From the NCBI RefSeq assembly GCF_046025915.1, contig NZ_JAQQFR010000004.1, positions 248,001 through 312,000 of the forward strand: a stretch of 64,000 bases of DNA. Direction: 5' to 3'. Numbering within the stretch: position 1 is the stretch's first letter; each line of letters begins with the position of its first letter. The notes beneath the pieces were generated by a model. It worked only from the letters and a program-made list of their open reading frames with translations. It was not told the DNA's origin and did no database searches. The translations under genes and the position numbers were made by a program. Of the stretch, positions 1 to 8,783 are shown piece by piece. This DNA comes from Herbaspirillum rhizosphaerae_A (GTDB lineage Bacteria > Pseudomonadota > Gammaproteobacteria > Burkholderiales > Burkholderiaceae_D).

Positions 1-503
1 CAACTGGCGCGGGTAACGTCGGCGACACGTGCCTGAAGACCTGGACATTGGCCGCAAGCTATCAGCTCGGCGCAGCCAAGTTGCACGGTTCGTGGTCGCA
101 AGTGAAGTTGCCGCTGGCACAAGCCGGCAGCGCTACGTCGTTTTCGGCGGCATCGGCAGCGAACTTCACGGGTGACACCACGGCGCAGTTTGCTGTCGGC
201 GGCATCAACAACGACAAGACCAACATCTTCGACGTCGGCGTGAACTACGCGCTGACACCATCCTTGTCCTTGCTCGGCAGCGTGCAGTACGCCCGCGTGA
301 ACTTCGTCAACGCCGCCAACGGCAAGATGACTCAGCTCAACCTCGGCGCCAAATACGCCTTGTCCAAGCGCACCACGCTGTACGGTATCTATCGCAACCT
401 GCGCGCATCCGACATGTATAACGTCGGTGTGAACAGTTCCAGCGTGCCTGGCGCGGACAACAGCCAGAACGCACTCAACGTTGGCATCATCCACAACTTC
501 TAA
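1..503 (+). CDS. Gram-negative porin, C-terminal part (5' end outside window)
   Basis: The reading frame is open from the left edge, so only the C-terminal ~166 residues are present. They alternate polar and aromatic/hydrophobic residues as in outer-membrane beta-strands and end in Phe (NVGIIHNF), the usual terminal aromatic for BAM-dependent assembly. Segments such as 'FDVGVNYALTPSLSLLGSVQY' style strands and 'NLGAKYALSKRTTLYG' are typical of the trimeric 16-stranded general porins of Burkholderiales. Its role would be passive diffusion of small hydrophilic solutes across the outer membrane. A strong hairpin terminator follows about 100 bases downstream. Family assignment is firm; substrate preference cannot be told. 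Confidence 0.88.
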   Translation, partial: TGAGNVGDTCLKTWTLAASYQLGAAKLHGSWSQVKLPLAQAGSATSFSAASAANFTGDTTAQFAVGGINNDKTNIFDVGVNYALTPSLSLLGSVQYARVNFVNAANGKMTQLNLGAKYALSKRTTLYGIYRNLRASDMYNVGVNSSSVPGADNSQNALNVGIIHNF

Positions 504-606
504 TAGAGTGAGGCGGAAGAAGTGCTTCCATGAAGCGTCTTCGCTAAGGGCTGCAGTTAATAGCCGCAGTTAAGTGCACAATGCGAGCGCAATACCTCGC
601 ATCGAG

Positions 607-640
607 AAGCGCCGGTCAATCAATGACCGGCGCTTTTTTT
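607..640 (+). terminator. Intrinsic terminator after porin gene
   Basis: A perfect 12-bp stem (AAGCGCCGGTCA with TGACCGGCGCTT, 607-618 and 624-635) closes a 5-base loop and runs into a T tract. This is a textbook rho-independent terminator for the porin transcript. Confidence 0.9.
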
Positions 641-887
641 CTGCCTGTTTGCGGACATTTCCGGCCATGCTTTCTGTGATGCCCGCAGGTAACCTTGCTG
701 GAATCCGCATGCCTCCTGTGTATCGGTAAAAAGCTATTGAACTGATGAAGACTATCAATTTTCCCTAAAGATTGTTTTTCAATAATATTGCTTCATGTCC
801 AGATCCAGTTACGCAGGAATGTGGATCGCAGGCAAGAAAAATACTGCGCCGGTCATCGGGCCGACGCCAAACTTCAGGGAGCTTCAC

Positions 888-2609
888 ATGCACAATCCAT
901 CTCAGCCAGCCAAAGGAACCGCCATCAGCGTGGCGGCTCGCCTCGGCATCAGCTTTGCCATCGTGCTGGCCATGATGCTGGCGCTGACCATCCTCAGCAT
1001 CATGAAGGTCAATTCCATCGAGGGCAGTCTCAGCACCATCAGCGACGACAACAACGTCAAGCAACGCTATGCCATCAACTTCCGCGGCAGCGTGCATGAC
1101 CGCGCCATCGCCTTGCGCGACCTGACGCTGGTCGGCGACGCTGAAGTGAAAGACGTCGTCGGACTGATCACCAAACTGGACAACGACTATCAGCAATCGG
1201 CCAAGCCCCTGGACGCCATCTTTGCAGGCGAACAAGGCAAGAAAGTGCGCGCCGAAGATCGCGCCGATCTGGAGTCCATCAAAGCCATCGAAGCACGCAC
1301 CATGCCGCTGGTGCAAAAGATCATCGCTGCGCGTACCGGCGGCGACACTGACGGCGCGCGTCAGATGATGCTGCAGCAAGGCAAGCCCGCTTTTACCGAA
1401 TGGCTGGCATCGATCAACAAACTGATCGATCTGGAAGAGCAGATGACGCAGACCGAGTCGGCCCGTGCACGCAATCTGGCGCATGGTTTCAAGGCGTTGA
1501 TGCTGACTTTCCTGGCCGTGGCGATGATGGCCGGCGTAGTGTTGGCGACGCTGATTACACGTTATATCCGCCGTGCTCTGGGCGCCGAACCGGATGACGT
1601 CAAGGAGCTGGCCTTCGCCGTCGATCGCGGCGAGCTCTATCATGCAGTGGACATCAGCAAGGACGGCGCTGCCCGTAACAGCATCATGGCCGCCTTATCC
1701 GAGATGAGCAGCAACTTGCGCAACACCGTCAGCGAAGTGCGTGACGCCGCTGCGGGCGTGACTGAAATCAGCAGCCAGATCGCCGAAGGCAACCGTGACC
1801 TCGCAGCACGTACCGAAGACCAGGCTGCCTCGCTGGAAGAAACCGCCTCGGCGATGGAAGAACTGACCTCGACCGTGAAGCAGAACGACGACAATGCACG
1901 TCAAGCCAATCAACTGGCTCGCAACGCATCCGAAATCGCTCAGCAAGGTGGAGCGATTGTCGGTCAGGTCGTACACACCATGGACTCGATCAACACGTCG
2001 TCACGCAAGATCGTTGACATCATCGGAGTGATCGATGGCATCGCCTTCCAGACCAACATCCTGGCGTTGAACGCAGCGGTCGAAGCAGCTCGTGCCGGCG
2101 AACAGGGGCGTGGTTTTGCGGTGGTTGCGACGGAAGTGCGCAGCCTGGCGCAACGCAGCTCGGCTGCAGCGAAAGAGATCAAGCACCTGATCGACGACTC
2201 GGTGGAAAAAGTCGACACCGGCACCAAGCTGGTCGAGCAGGCCGGCGACACGATGGAGCAGATCGTCGCCAGCGTGAAGCGCGTCACTGACGTGATGGGC
2301 GAAATCTCCGCCGCCAGCCACGAGCAAAGTATCGGCATTGAAGAAGTACACCGCGCAATTGCGCTGATGGATCAGGTCACCCAGCAAAACGCTGCTCTGG
2401 TGGAGCAAGCCAGCGCCGCCGTTGGCACCTTGCAGGATCAGGCCTCCAGCCTCAACCATGCAGTGGGTGTGTTCAGTCTGGAAGCGCCGGCATCGGGTAC
2501 GCAAGTGGTTTCAGCGATAGGCGCAGGCAATATCGTGCCGCTGCGTCCGGTCGGCAGCTCGATTGTCAATTCTGCACCGCAACTCGGCGACCAGCGCAAA
2601 CGCGCCTGA
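888..2609 (+). CDS. Methyl-accepting chemotaxis protein
   Basis: Chemoreceptor of about 573 residues that signals through CheA/CheW at the inner membrane. TM1 lies near residues 15-40 (LGISFAIVLAMMLALTILSI), followed by a ~150-residue periplasmic helical-bundle type sensor, TM2 (LMLTFLAVAMMAGVVLATLI), a short linker and the long cytoplasmic coiled coil. The highly conserved hairpin tip is present (IDGIAFQTNILALNAAVEAA... RGFAVVATEVR). I chose the ATG at 888 because AGGGAG precedes it by 6 bases; an in-frame ATG at 795 would add 31 non-hydrophobic residues without a good ribosome site. The C-terminus (DQRKRA) lacks the CheR/CheB-tethering pentapeptide. Ligand unknown. Confidence 0.93.
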   Translation: MHNPSQPAKGTAISVAARLGISFAIVLAMMLALTILSIMKVNSIEGSLSTISDDNNVKQRYAINFRGSVHDRAIALRDLTLVGDAEVKDVVGLITKLDNDYQQSAKPLDAIFAGEQGKKVRAEDRADLESIKAIEARTMPLVQKIIAARTGGDTDGARQMMLQQGKPAFTEWLASINKLIDLEEQMTQTESARARNLAHGFKALMLTFLAVAMMAGVVLATLITRYIRRALGAEPDDVKELAFAVDRGELYHAVDISKDGAARNSIMAALSEMSSNLRNTVSEVRDAAAGVTEISSQIAEGNRDLAARTEDQAASLEETASAMEELTSTVKQNDDNARQANQLARNASEIAQQGGAIVGQVVHTMDSINTSSRKIVDIIGVIDGIAFQTNILALNAAVEAARAGEQGRGFAVVATEVRSLAQRSSAAAKEIKHLIDDSVEKVDTGTKLVEQAGDTMEQIVASVKRVTDVMGEISAASHEQSIGIEEVHRAIALMDQVTQQNAALVEQASAAVGTLQDQASSLNHAVGVFSLEAPASGTQVVSAIGAGNIVPLRPVGSSIVNSAPQLGDQRKRA

Positions 2610-2627
2610 TCAGACCGACTGTCCGCC

Positions 2628-2672
2628 CACCCCGCCCGCCCCATGCAACATGGTGGCCGGCGGGGTGTTTTC
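2628..2672 (+). terminator. Intrinsic terminator after chemoreceptor gene
   Basis: CACCCCGCC (2628-2636) pairs with GGCGGGGTG (2659-2667) and is followed by TTTTCTT. The loop is large and may pair further within itself. Confidence 0.75.
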
Positions 2673-2723
2673 TTGTGCGCTGAAAATTTCCTTTCGGTAT
2701 CACTTCATTTCGAACATCCTGCT

Positions 2724-2731
2724 GCCGATAA
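2724..2731 (+). promoter_or_regulatory. Possible sigma-28 (FliA) -10 element
   Basis: GCCGATAA, an exact match to the flagellar sigma-28 -10 consensus, lies 86 bases before the start of the dCache gene. The expected TAAA at the proper spacing is replaced by TCAT, so the -35 half is poor and the call is tentative. Confidence 0.28.
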
Positions 2732-2817
2732 TATCGAAGTGGGTATTTACCTGCCAAGGCGTACACATCAAGAATCGATAGAACAGATACAAATAAAGAC
2801 AAAAACAGGGACGGCCC

Positions 2818-4520
2818 ATGATTCATATACTCCGCTCATCATCTTCGCTGGCGAAGGTGTTGATCTTGCCGTTTGTCGTCCTGATCCTCGCGCTGTCGCT
2901 GCTGGTTGGATTGCTCTCTTATTTTGCCGGGCGGCATGCCGTTGTCTCGGTGGCCGAGCAAATGCTCGATCAGACTGCCGACCGCGTTGCGCTGACGGTG
3001 CAGCGTCACATCGACGGCGCAACCTCGGTGCTCGAATCGGCGTACCCGCGCGGCCTGCCGGCAGCGCCTGACATCAATACCGATCTCGAGGCCATGCGCG
3101 CCCGGTTCTGGAGTGCGACGTCGATGCATCCGGAACTCAATAATTACGTCTTCTACGGCAACCGCAGCGGCGACTTCGTGGGTTTGTTCCGCTTTGCGCC
3201 GGACGATGCCGAGCTACGCGTCAAGCGTGCTTCCCTCGACTATCGCAGCGCTTATCGTTTCGACAGCATCGGGGGCCAGCTCAGCATGCCCAAGAATGAC
3301 GAGACCAAATTTGATCCTCGCACGCGGCCCTGGTATGCCGCCGGTCAAAACAGTGACCGCGATGCCTGGAGCGAGATTTATATCAACTACTGGGACAAGG
3401 ATCTGGTCGCCACCCGATCGCGGCGCGTGCTGTCAAAAAATGGTCAGTTTGAAGGCGTGATCGCCACGGATGTTTCGCTCAAGGCGCTCAATGATTTCAT
3501 CCGCGACCTGCACGTCAGCGCGCGCGGCGTCGCCTTCATCATGGAGTCGAACGGCAACCTCATCGCATCGTCCGGCGGTGAAAATATTTACACCGACAAG
3601 CAAGGGCAGGTAGGTCGTTTGCGCGCCGATATCAGCCAGAATCAGATCATCCGCAGCGCCTATCTCACCTTGCAACAACATCTCGCCGAAGAACAAAATG
3701 TTGGTAGCACCAACAGCACCTTCACCTTTCAGGGGCCGGACGACGAAACCATCTACGCCTCCTATTCATGGGTGCGCGACAACGCCGGTCTGTCGTGATT
3801 GCCGTGTCCGCCGTCATCATTGCCTTGCTGCTGGGACTGAGCGTGGTGCACTGGGTCGTGCGTGATGTGCGGCGTCTGTCACGTGCAGCGGCACGCATCG
3901 GCAAAGGCCAGATGAACGTCGCGTTGAAGATCGAGCGGCGCGATGAGATCGGCCAGCTCGCGGACAGTTTCATGCAGATGCAGAGCGAACTCAGCACGGA
4001 CAAACTCACCGGCGTCACCAGCCGCGCCGCCTTGCTGCGCTATCTGGATGCCGCGGTACACAAACGCGGTCGCCGCGCCACCGAGTTGTTTGAACAGTTC
4101 ACAGTCATGTTCATCGACCTCAACCGCTTCAAGGCAATCAACGACAAGCTTGGCCATGAGTACGGCGACCTCACGCTGATCGAAGTCGGCCAGCGCCTGC
4201 GCACCATCATGCGCGAGGACGATGTCGTGGCGCGTTTCGGCGGTGATGAATTCGTGCTGGTGTTCTGGGGCATTGCCGAAGCGGCGTTTGCCGACAAGGT
4301 CCGGAAGAAGATCGAGGATGCGCTGGCGCCACCGCTGGAATGCCTGATGGAAGTCGACGGTGCGGAAGGCATGACGGTCGGCGCTTCCATCGGCGTGTCC
4401 TTCTATCCGCAAGACGGAAAGGACGCTGAAACATTGATCAAGCTCGCCGATCACGGCATGTACGAAGACAAGGCCGCCGGCCGCAAGAATGAGAAAGATG
4501 GTGGGCGCGACCAGCGTTGA
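2818..4520 (+). pseudogene. dCache-HAMP-GGDEF diguanylate cyclase broken by a frameshifting deletion
   Basis: Two overlapping frames together make one membrane diguanylate cyclase. Frame one (2818-3798) has TM1 near residues 15-40 and a periplasmic dCache sensor (NNYVFYGNRSGDFVGLFR, DPRTRPWY), and stops at a TGA right after YSWVRDNAGLS. Frame two resumes from about 3780 with TM2 (VVIAVSAVIIALLLGLSVVHWVV), a HAMP linker and a GGDEF domain ending at 4520. The cyclase half looks intact: RFGGDEF active site and a REDD inhibitory site five residues before it, then ASIGVSFYP. The piece normally found between the last dCache strand and TM2 (the Trp/Pro motif and about 20-30 residues) is missing, so this looks like a small out-of-frame deletion rather than a simple slip. 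An assembly error is the alternative. Confidence 0.72.
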
Positions 4521-4731
4521 TGATGCCGTCGGTGAAAGCCAGCTTGTGCAGTCAGGAATAATCGCCTGATTGAAAATCATGACAGGTAGCCTCGGTCTGA
4601 TTGATGGCAATTTGTCTTCTAAAGTTATGCGAATTCCTTCTTGGACTCGCCTGAACCACGCTTCCTATAATCGTTTGCACATCCCATATCCGGCCACCGC
4701 GATATGGTTTTCAGCGATGACCGGAGGCGAC

Positions 4732-5679
4732 ATGAACGCGATTGCAGACAAGACTGTTCCGATTTACGAAAAAATTGTTGTTAAGCCACAAGCCGTACAT
4801 ATTGGTGCGGAGATTTCCGGTGTCGACCTGAGTGCGCCTCTTGATGCCACGACCATTGCAGAGATTCGTGCGGCTTTGTTGCAATGGAAAGTTGTCTTCT
4901 TCCGCGACCAGCCATTGAGTCACGCGCAACATGTCGCGTTTGGAAAGCAGTTCGGCGATCTGACGGTGGGGCATCCGGTATTCGGCTACGAGCCTGGCCA
5001 TCCTGAGATTTACTCTGTCGGACGCGACCGCTTCAAAAATCGCTTTAACGGCCCTCGTCTGGTACGGCCATGGACCGGATGGCACACCGACGTCACTGCC
5101 GCAATCAATCCGCCGGCGGCGTCGATCTTGCGTGGTGTGACCATTCCTCAGTATGGCGGCGATACGCAATGGACTAATCTGGTTGCGGCCTACCAGGGGC
5201 TCTCGCCGGCCTTGCGGGCTTTCGTCGATACCTTGCAGGGCGAGCATCGCTTCACGCCGCCGGAGGGCAATCGCGCTACACAAGATTTCGTCAACAAGGT
5301 CGCAGCAACGCCGCTGGTCAGTCATCATCCGCTGGTGCGCTTGCATCCAGAGACCGGTGAGAAAGCGCTGTATGTCAGCCCGGGATTCCTGAAGAATATC
5401 GTCGGCTTGCATCCACGCGAGAGTGAACAGTTGCTGGCACTGCTGTTCGAACATGTCGTGCGTCCCGAGTACACGGTGCGCTTCAAATGGGAAGAGGGAT
5501 CACTGGCCTTCTGGGACAACCGCTCCACGGCGCATCTGGCCCCGGTCGATATTTACGATACTGATTTCGAGCGCCAGCTGTATCGCATTACCCTCGTTGG
5601 TGATGTGCCGGTTGGTCCCGATGGAAAACAGTCGGTCAGCATTGAGGGCGAGCCGGTAGTCGCGCATAGTATTGAATAG
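4732..5679 (+). CDS. TauD/TfdA-family Fe(II)/2-oxoglutarate dioxygenase
   Basis: Cytosolic 2-oxoglutarate-dependent oxygenase of 315 residues, similar in layout to taurine dioxygenase: substrate oxidation coupled to decarboxylation of 2-oxoglutarate. The metal triad is visible as H118-x-D120 (WHTDVT) and H268 (DNRSTAHLAP), with R281/R285 (RQLYRITL) placed to bind 2-oxoglutarate. The ATG at 4732 follows CCGGAGGCG; the frame continues upstream to 4570 but those codons have no ribosome site and do not look like the family. No transporter or regulator for sulfonates lies beside it, so the substrate (taurine, another sulfonate, or an alkyl sulfate) cannot be assigned. It stands as a single gene ahead of a structured intergenic region. 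Confidence 0.87.
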   Translation: MNAIADKTVPIYEKIVVKPQAVHIGAEISGVDLSAPLDATTIAEIRAALLQWKVVFFRDQPLSHAQHVAFGKQFGDLTVGHPVFGYEPGHPEIYSVGRDRFKNRFNGPRLVRPWTGWHTDVTAAINPPAASILRGVTIPQYGGDTQWTNLVAAYQGLSPALRAFVDTLQGEHRFTPPEGNRATQDFVNKVAATPLVSHHPLVRLHPETGEKALYVSPGFLKNIVGLHPRESEQLLALLFEHVVRPEYTVRFKWEEGSLAFWDNRSTAHLAPVDIYDTDFERQLYRITLVGDVPVGPDGKQSVSIEGEPVVAHSIE

Positions 5680-5851
5680 CGCAGTTTCTGATCATGACAA
5701 ATCCGAGCATCCATACTCGGATTGATTATTGGAAGCAAAGAAGTGAGAACGGTATAGTGAAACCTCTCCTCTCTGCTTCATGATTTGAATGTTGTTATGC
5801 TGTAGTGAAACAGGACGGCGCTTACTCCCGCGGCATCGTCCTCATGTCGGC

Positions 5852-5936
5852 CAGCGTCGACATGTGAGCAGATTCAAAGCGCGGCCACTTTGCAGATAGC
5901 ACTGGGCTGCGCGAATCTACTCACATATCGGCGCTG
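5852..5936. repeat. Long near-perfect intergenic hairpin (MITE-like palindrome or small RNA)
   Basis: Bases 5852-5875 pair with 5913-5936 (24 positions, two C:A mismatches, one G:T wobble) and 5879-5886 pair with 5905-5912 after a 3-base AAA bulge, leaving an 18-base loop. About 30 pairs over 85 bases is far more than a terminator needs. It lies between two convergent genes and is followed 25 bases later by a separate terminator hairpin, so it may be a structured transcript or a palindromic mobile element. No coding frame of note crosses it. Confidence 0.7.
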
Positions 5937-5958
5937 CATTTTTTACGCTATAAATTTA

Positions 5959-5993
5959 AAAAGCCCCTCACGGCAACGTGCGGGGCTTTTTTG
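5959..5993. terminator. Bidirectional intrinsic terminator
   Basis: AAGCCCC (5961-5967) pairs with GGGGCTT (5982-5988), reinforced by CACG/CGTG inside and a GCAA tetraloop, flanked by A-rich and T-rich tracts. It can end the dioxygenase or hairpin transcript on + and the zinc-ribbon gene on -. Confidence 0.88.
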
Positions 5994-6020
5994 TTTGGCC
6001 TGTACCGGCCTGCAAATATT

Positions 6021-6290
6021 TTATTTTTTGTAACTGTAGACGCCGATGCGTGCGTTCGGATCAATCTGGCGAATGTAAAGCTGATAAGTGTCGCCGCTGC
6101 TGGTTTTCAGTTTTGCCATCTTGCTTTGTTTGCAACATGATGGGCAGGCGAGTTTCTTTTCCTGTATCGGACGTGCGTCCGCGGACAACTGCAACATGAG
6201 CTGCCCGCAGTGCGGGCACGCCAGGCTGATGTCTTGCGCGAAGATGGTTGCGTGGGCGGCAGTTTTGCTGCCCGGGGTGTTCGATTTCAT
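6021..6290 (-). CDS. Small zinc-ribbon-like protein of unknown function
   Basis: Predicted 89-residue soluble protein with two Cys pairs, CPHC near residue 25 and CPSCC near residue 49, spaced like a four-Cys zinc ribbon. The C-terminal part (GDTYQLYIRQIDPNARIGVYSYKK) resembles a small beta structure. No signal peptide or membrane segment. I do not recognise the family. It converges on the dioxygenase gene and shares the bidirectional terminator. Real coding is supported by the ordered Cys motifs, but the ribosome site is weak. Confidence 0.6.
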   Translation of the reverse strand: MKSNTPGSKTAAHATIFAQDISLACPHCGQLMLQLSADARPIQEKKLACPSCCKQSKMAKLKTSSGDTYQLYIRQIDPNARIGVYSYKK

Positions 6291-6776
6291 AGTCGATTAT
6301 TCTTATAAGGGTTGCCGGTTATAACCAAAGCCGGGGGTGTAACTCCCCGAATCCAGGTGGAGCAAGTCGGTGAATGTATCACACTTTTATTGGCGCGCCA
6401 GCGATTTGCCATCTGCAAGATTTTGCACAATTCGTCACGTCATTTTTTCTGCGTGAACGAATGTGCAGACTGCATTACACGAAGAGCGAGTATAAAAATC
6501 CGGCGTGAAATTTGGAACGACTGTTTACGACTTTGCTTACGCGAAAAGCGGAGCAAAACATGGAAGAAAAAATGGTAGAGGGGAGATTAGATGCGCTTGT
6601 TGCAGATCGCAATCCCGGCAAGCGGAGATCGCATCACTGCAAGAAGGCGTAAGTACTTATCTGCGCGAGATGCGGCAGACAGCAGCAAAAAAGAGAAGAG
6701 GAAATCAACAGAGATAGTCCGCCGGCGGCATCATGCCGGGAGCGGGCTATCTGTCATCAGCATGTGATGCAGCCGA
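6291..6776. other. Intergenic region without a supported gene
   Basis: Short frames occur on the + strand (for example one ending at 6717, rich in Arg/Lys/Gln, and a 29-codon one from 6560), but none has a good ribosome site together with recognisable protein character. Nothing is called. Confidence 0.5.
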
Positions 6777-7061
6777 TTAGTGCGTGGTGTCGACGTAGTT
6801 GGCGCGAGCGATGTTGCCGCCGCGGCCCAGTTCTGCAAGTACTTCAGCGCGGGTCTTGGAAGACGCGACTGGCGCTGGGTTGAACGTTTCTTGATAGTTG
6901 CGACGGCCGAGGTCACCACCAGCTTGTTTGACTTCAGCGACGACTTCGGCGCGAGTCTTGGTGGAAACGAAAGGCTTGTCAACCGGATATTGGGTTTCAG
7001 CAAAAGCGGAACCTGCGGCGGCGATCAGAGCTGTAGCGGCGATAATTTTAGCGATGTTCAT
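6777..7061 (-). CDS. DUF4148 secreted protein
   Basis: Small exported protein of 94 residues with a clear Sec signal peptide (MNIAKIIAATALIAAAGSAFA). The mature part consists of two related units, each with S-K/TKTRAEV-AE followed by a Gly-rich turn and an N-Y pair, the layout of the DUF4148 family that is abundant and multi-copy in Burkholderiales. Function of the family is not known; the repeated charged helices suggest a periplasmic role. The start follows an AGAGAG ribosome site. It is monocistronic as far as can be seen. Confidence 0.85.
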   Translation of the reverse strand: MNIAKIIAATALIAAAGSAFAETQYPVDKPFVSTKTRAEVVAEVKQAGGDLGRRNYQETFNPAPVASSKTRAEVLAELGRGGNIARANYVDTTH

Positions 7062-7329
7062 TTTATTCTCTCTGAGTAAATGGTTAGTGCAAATAAGGCA
7101 AAAAAGTGAAGCTTGAAGTGAAACCGGAAGTGTTTCATTTGGGCTCAGTACCGATCTGGGATCGGAGTTTTGTTTTGCAACCAGATATTTCAGCGTTATC
7201 CGAAAATAGAATGACTGATATAAGCAGATCGTCTAACTGAAGGGTGTTGGCGGGTGCCGAAAATGATGCTCTCTGAATGGGTTCTGTCGCCGCGCCGCCG
7301 CGCCAGAAGCGGCGGTGCGGTGATGTTGT

Positions 7330-8115
7330 TCAGAGGGTGATGACGATGTGGGAGAGCTGCAAACCTGATTGTTCCAGAAAGGCGAATACAGAATCTGCGC
7401 CGATGGTTTCGATACGATCACTGAAACGTTTCTCGTTGGGATGATCGTCGAAGGCAATATTGGCTTTGAACATCCTTCCACCCAGACGCGTCATCGGACC
7501 CAGTGTCAGCACCGTGGGTTCATAGCCCTTGAACTTCAGCCAGGCCTGAGCCTGTTCACGATTATGGATGACAGGCTCTTGCGCCATCGCCAGTGTTTCC
7601 AATACCCATTGATTGGACTGTTGATACTTCGTGCTCCACACATAGGACAGCATGTTGTAGTTCGGAGTGTGTTCGGTCAGCAATTTTTGCGGATCGGTGA
7701 GTACGGCACGCAGGCGCTGTTGCACTTCGGGCGTTGGTATGGCGATTGCCGTCTCAAAGCGAAACGGGTCATCGAGAAAAAACTGTCCCATACCCTGTTC
7801 ATAGATATTGCTGATTGCGGTATCGCACTCGTTCAGTTTATGCACGATGGTCCAGCTGCCATTTTCCTTGTAGGCAAAACCCAGATGCGAATAGTGCTGC
7901 TTGTATTTGCTCAGATCCTGTCCTGCGCGGCCGATGATGACGACATCCGCGCCACTGGCATTGAGCTGTTCAACCGTCTTGACCGCCATCGCGATGCCTT
8001 TGGTGACCATGCCGACGGTCGGCGGTTTTTGTTCGCATCCCTGGCCTGCCTGGCTGATAGCAGGCAGCAATAGTGACAGGGCGGTCGCGGTGGCGAGCAA
8101 GAGTTTCTTGTACAT
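7330..8115 (-). CDS. DUF2145 family secreted protein
   Basis: 261-residue protein with signal peptide (MYKKLLLATATALSLLLPAISQAGQG), therefore periplasmic or exported. The body matches the DUF2145 pattern: an early conserved segment (ADVVIIGRAGQDLSKYKQHYSHLGFAYKENGSWTIVHKLNEC) that resembles enzymes of the lipoyl/cysteine-peptidase-like fold, then NYNMLSYVWSTKYQQSNQWVLE and AQAWLKFKGYEPTVL. The conserved His near residue 80 and the later N-Q-W could be catalytic, but no activity is established for the family as far as I know. It lies just downstream of, and on the same strand as, the small exported protein at 8164-8610, and its 5' leader is identical over 16 bases to that gene's leader. Confidence 0.82.
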   Translation of the reverse strand: MYKKLLLATATALSLLLPAISQAGQGCEQKPPTVGMVTKGIAMAVKTVEQLNASGADVVIIGRAGQDLSKYKQHYSHLGFAYKENGSWTIVHKLNECDTAISNIYEQGMGQFFLDDPFRFETAIAIPTPEVQQRLRAVLTDPQKLLTEHTPNYNMLSYVWSTKYQQSNQWVLETLAMAQEPVIHNREQAQAWLKFKGYEPTVLTLGPMTRLGGRMFKANIAFDDHPNEKRFSDRIETIGADSVFAFLEQSGLQLSHIVITL

Positions 8116-8163
8116 GTTGTTCTCTCTTTTGGTGGCGTGATTGATGATGTCTGGAGGAGACGA

Positions 8164-8610
8164 TCAGGAAATCTTCTTGCTCTTCATAAGCGCCTTGCCC
8201 AGCTCATTGGGGATGATCGCCAGCACTTGTCCTGCACTGACCAGCAACATGCCCGCCGATGTAGCCGTGGCCTTGATGCTCGCGCCCACGCCGACCGAAA
8301 CAGCACCGCTCACAGTTGTCGTGACAATGACGGAGCCGCGCACACCAGTGCCGATTTTTTCCAGCACATAGACCGAGCCCTTGCCCGATGCTTCTACGCC
8401 CTTGACCAGGTATTCACCACCTTCGGAAATAAACATCGCCGGCGCCACCACGGATGCCACAACCGAGATGGCGGAGGCATCGCTGGCAGTGGATTGCGCA
8501 GCGGCCAGATTGGACAGCAGGCTGAATGACAGCGCGCAGCTTAGTGCAACAGCACGGATGAAAGAAAAAGAAGGGGATGGATTGGCGAAGGACTGTGTCG
8601 ACTTGTTCAT
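8164..8610 (-). CDS. Small exported Gly/Ala/Ser-rich protein, partner of DUF2145 gene
   Basis: 148 residues from the ATG at 8610, which has the ribosome leader AGAGAGAACAAC; a longer frame to 8697 is possible but lacks one. There is an N-terminal hydrophobic signal (AVALSCALSFSLLSNLAAAQ) and a low-complexity Val/Gly/Ser-rich mature part with a possible membrane-interacting stretch (SVIVTTTVSGAVSVGVGASIKA). I do not recognise a named family. It precedes the DUF2145 gene by 48 bases on the same strand, probably as one transcript, which suggests the two proteins act together. Confidence 0.72.
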   Translation of the reverse strand: MNKSTQSFANPSPSFSFIRAVALSCALSFSLLSNLAAAQSTASDASAISVVASVVAPAMFISEGGEYLVKGVEASGKGSVYVLEKIGTGVRGSVIVTTTVSGAVSVGVGASIKATATSAGMLLVSAGQVLAIIPNELGKALMKSKKIS

Positions 8611-8783
8611 GTTGTTCTCTCTTGTTGAGTTTTTGGGAGCGCCTCGTTGAGCGCAGGCGGACTGTAACAACGGTATTGGAATGTGTGTAAATGGCATGGA
8701 TAGAATCGACTAATGGATAGTTAAGTATCGAAATACGATACTATTTGCTGATCTCCCTCCATTCACCATCCAGAGAAAACAAC

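Noticed and set aside
765..1643. 292-codon minus-strand frame
   Set aside because: It is antisense to the chemoreceptor and its protein is His/Gln/Asp-rich, as expected for the complement of a GC-rich coding frame.
4570..4731. 54-codon N-terminal extension of the first TauD-family gene
   Set aside because: No ribosome site, not seen in the family, while ATG 4732 has GGAGG ahead.
6505..6717. Possible 70-codon gene
   Set aside because: Start context poor and composition dominated by Arg, Gln and Lys; no motif.
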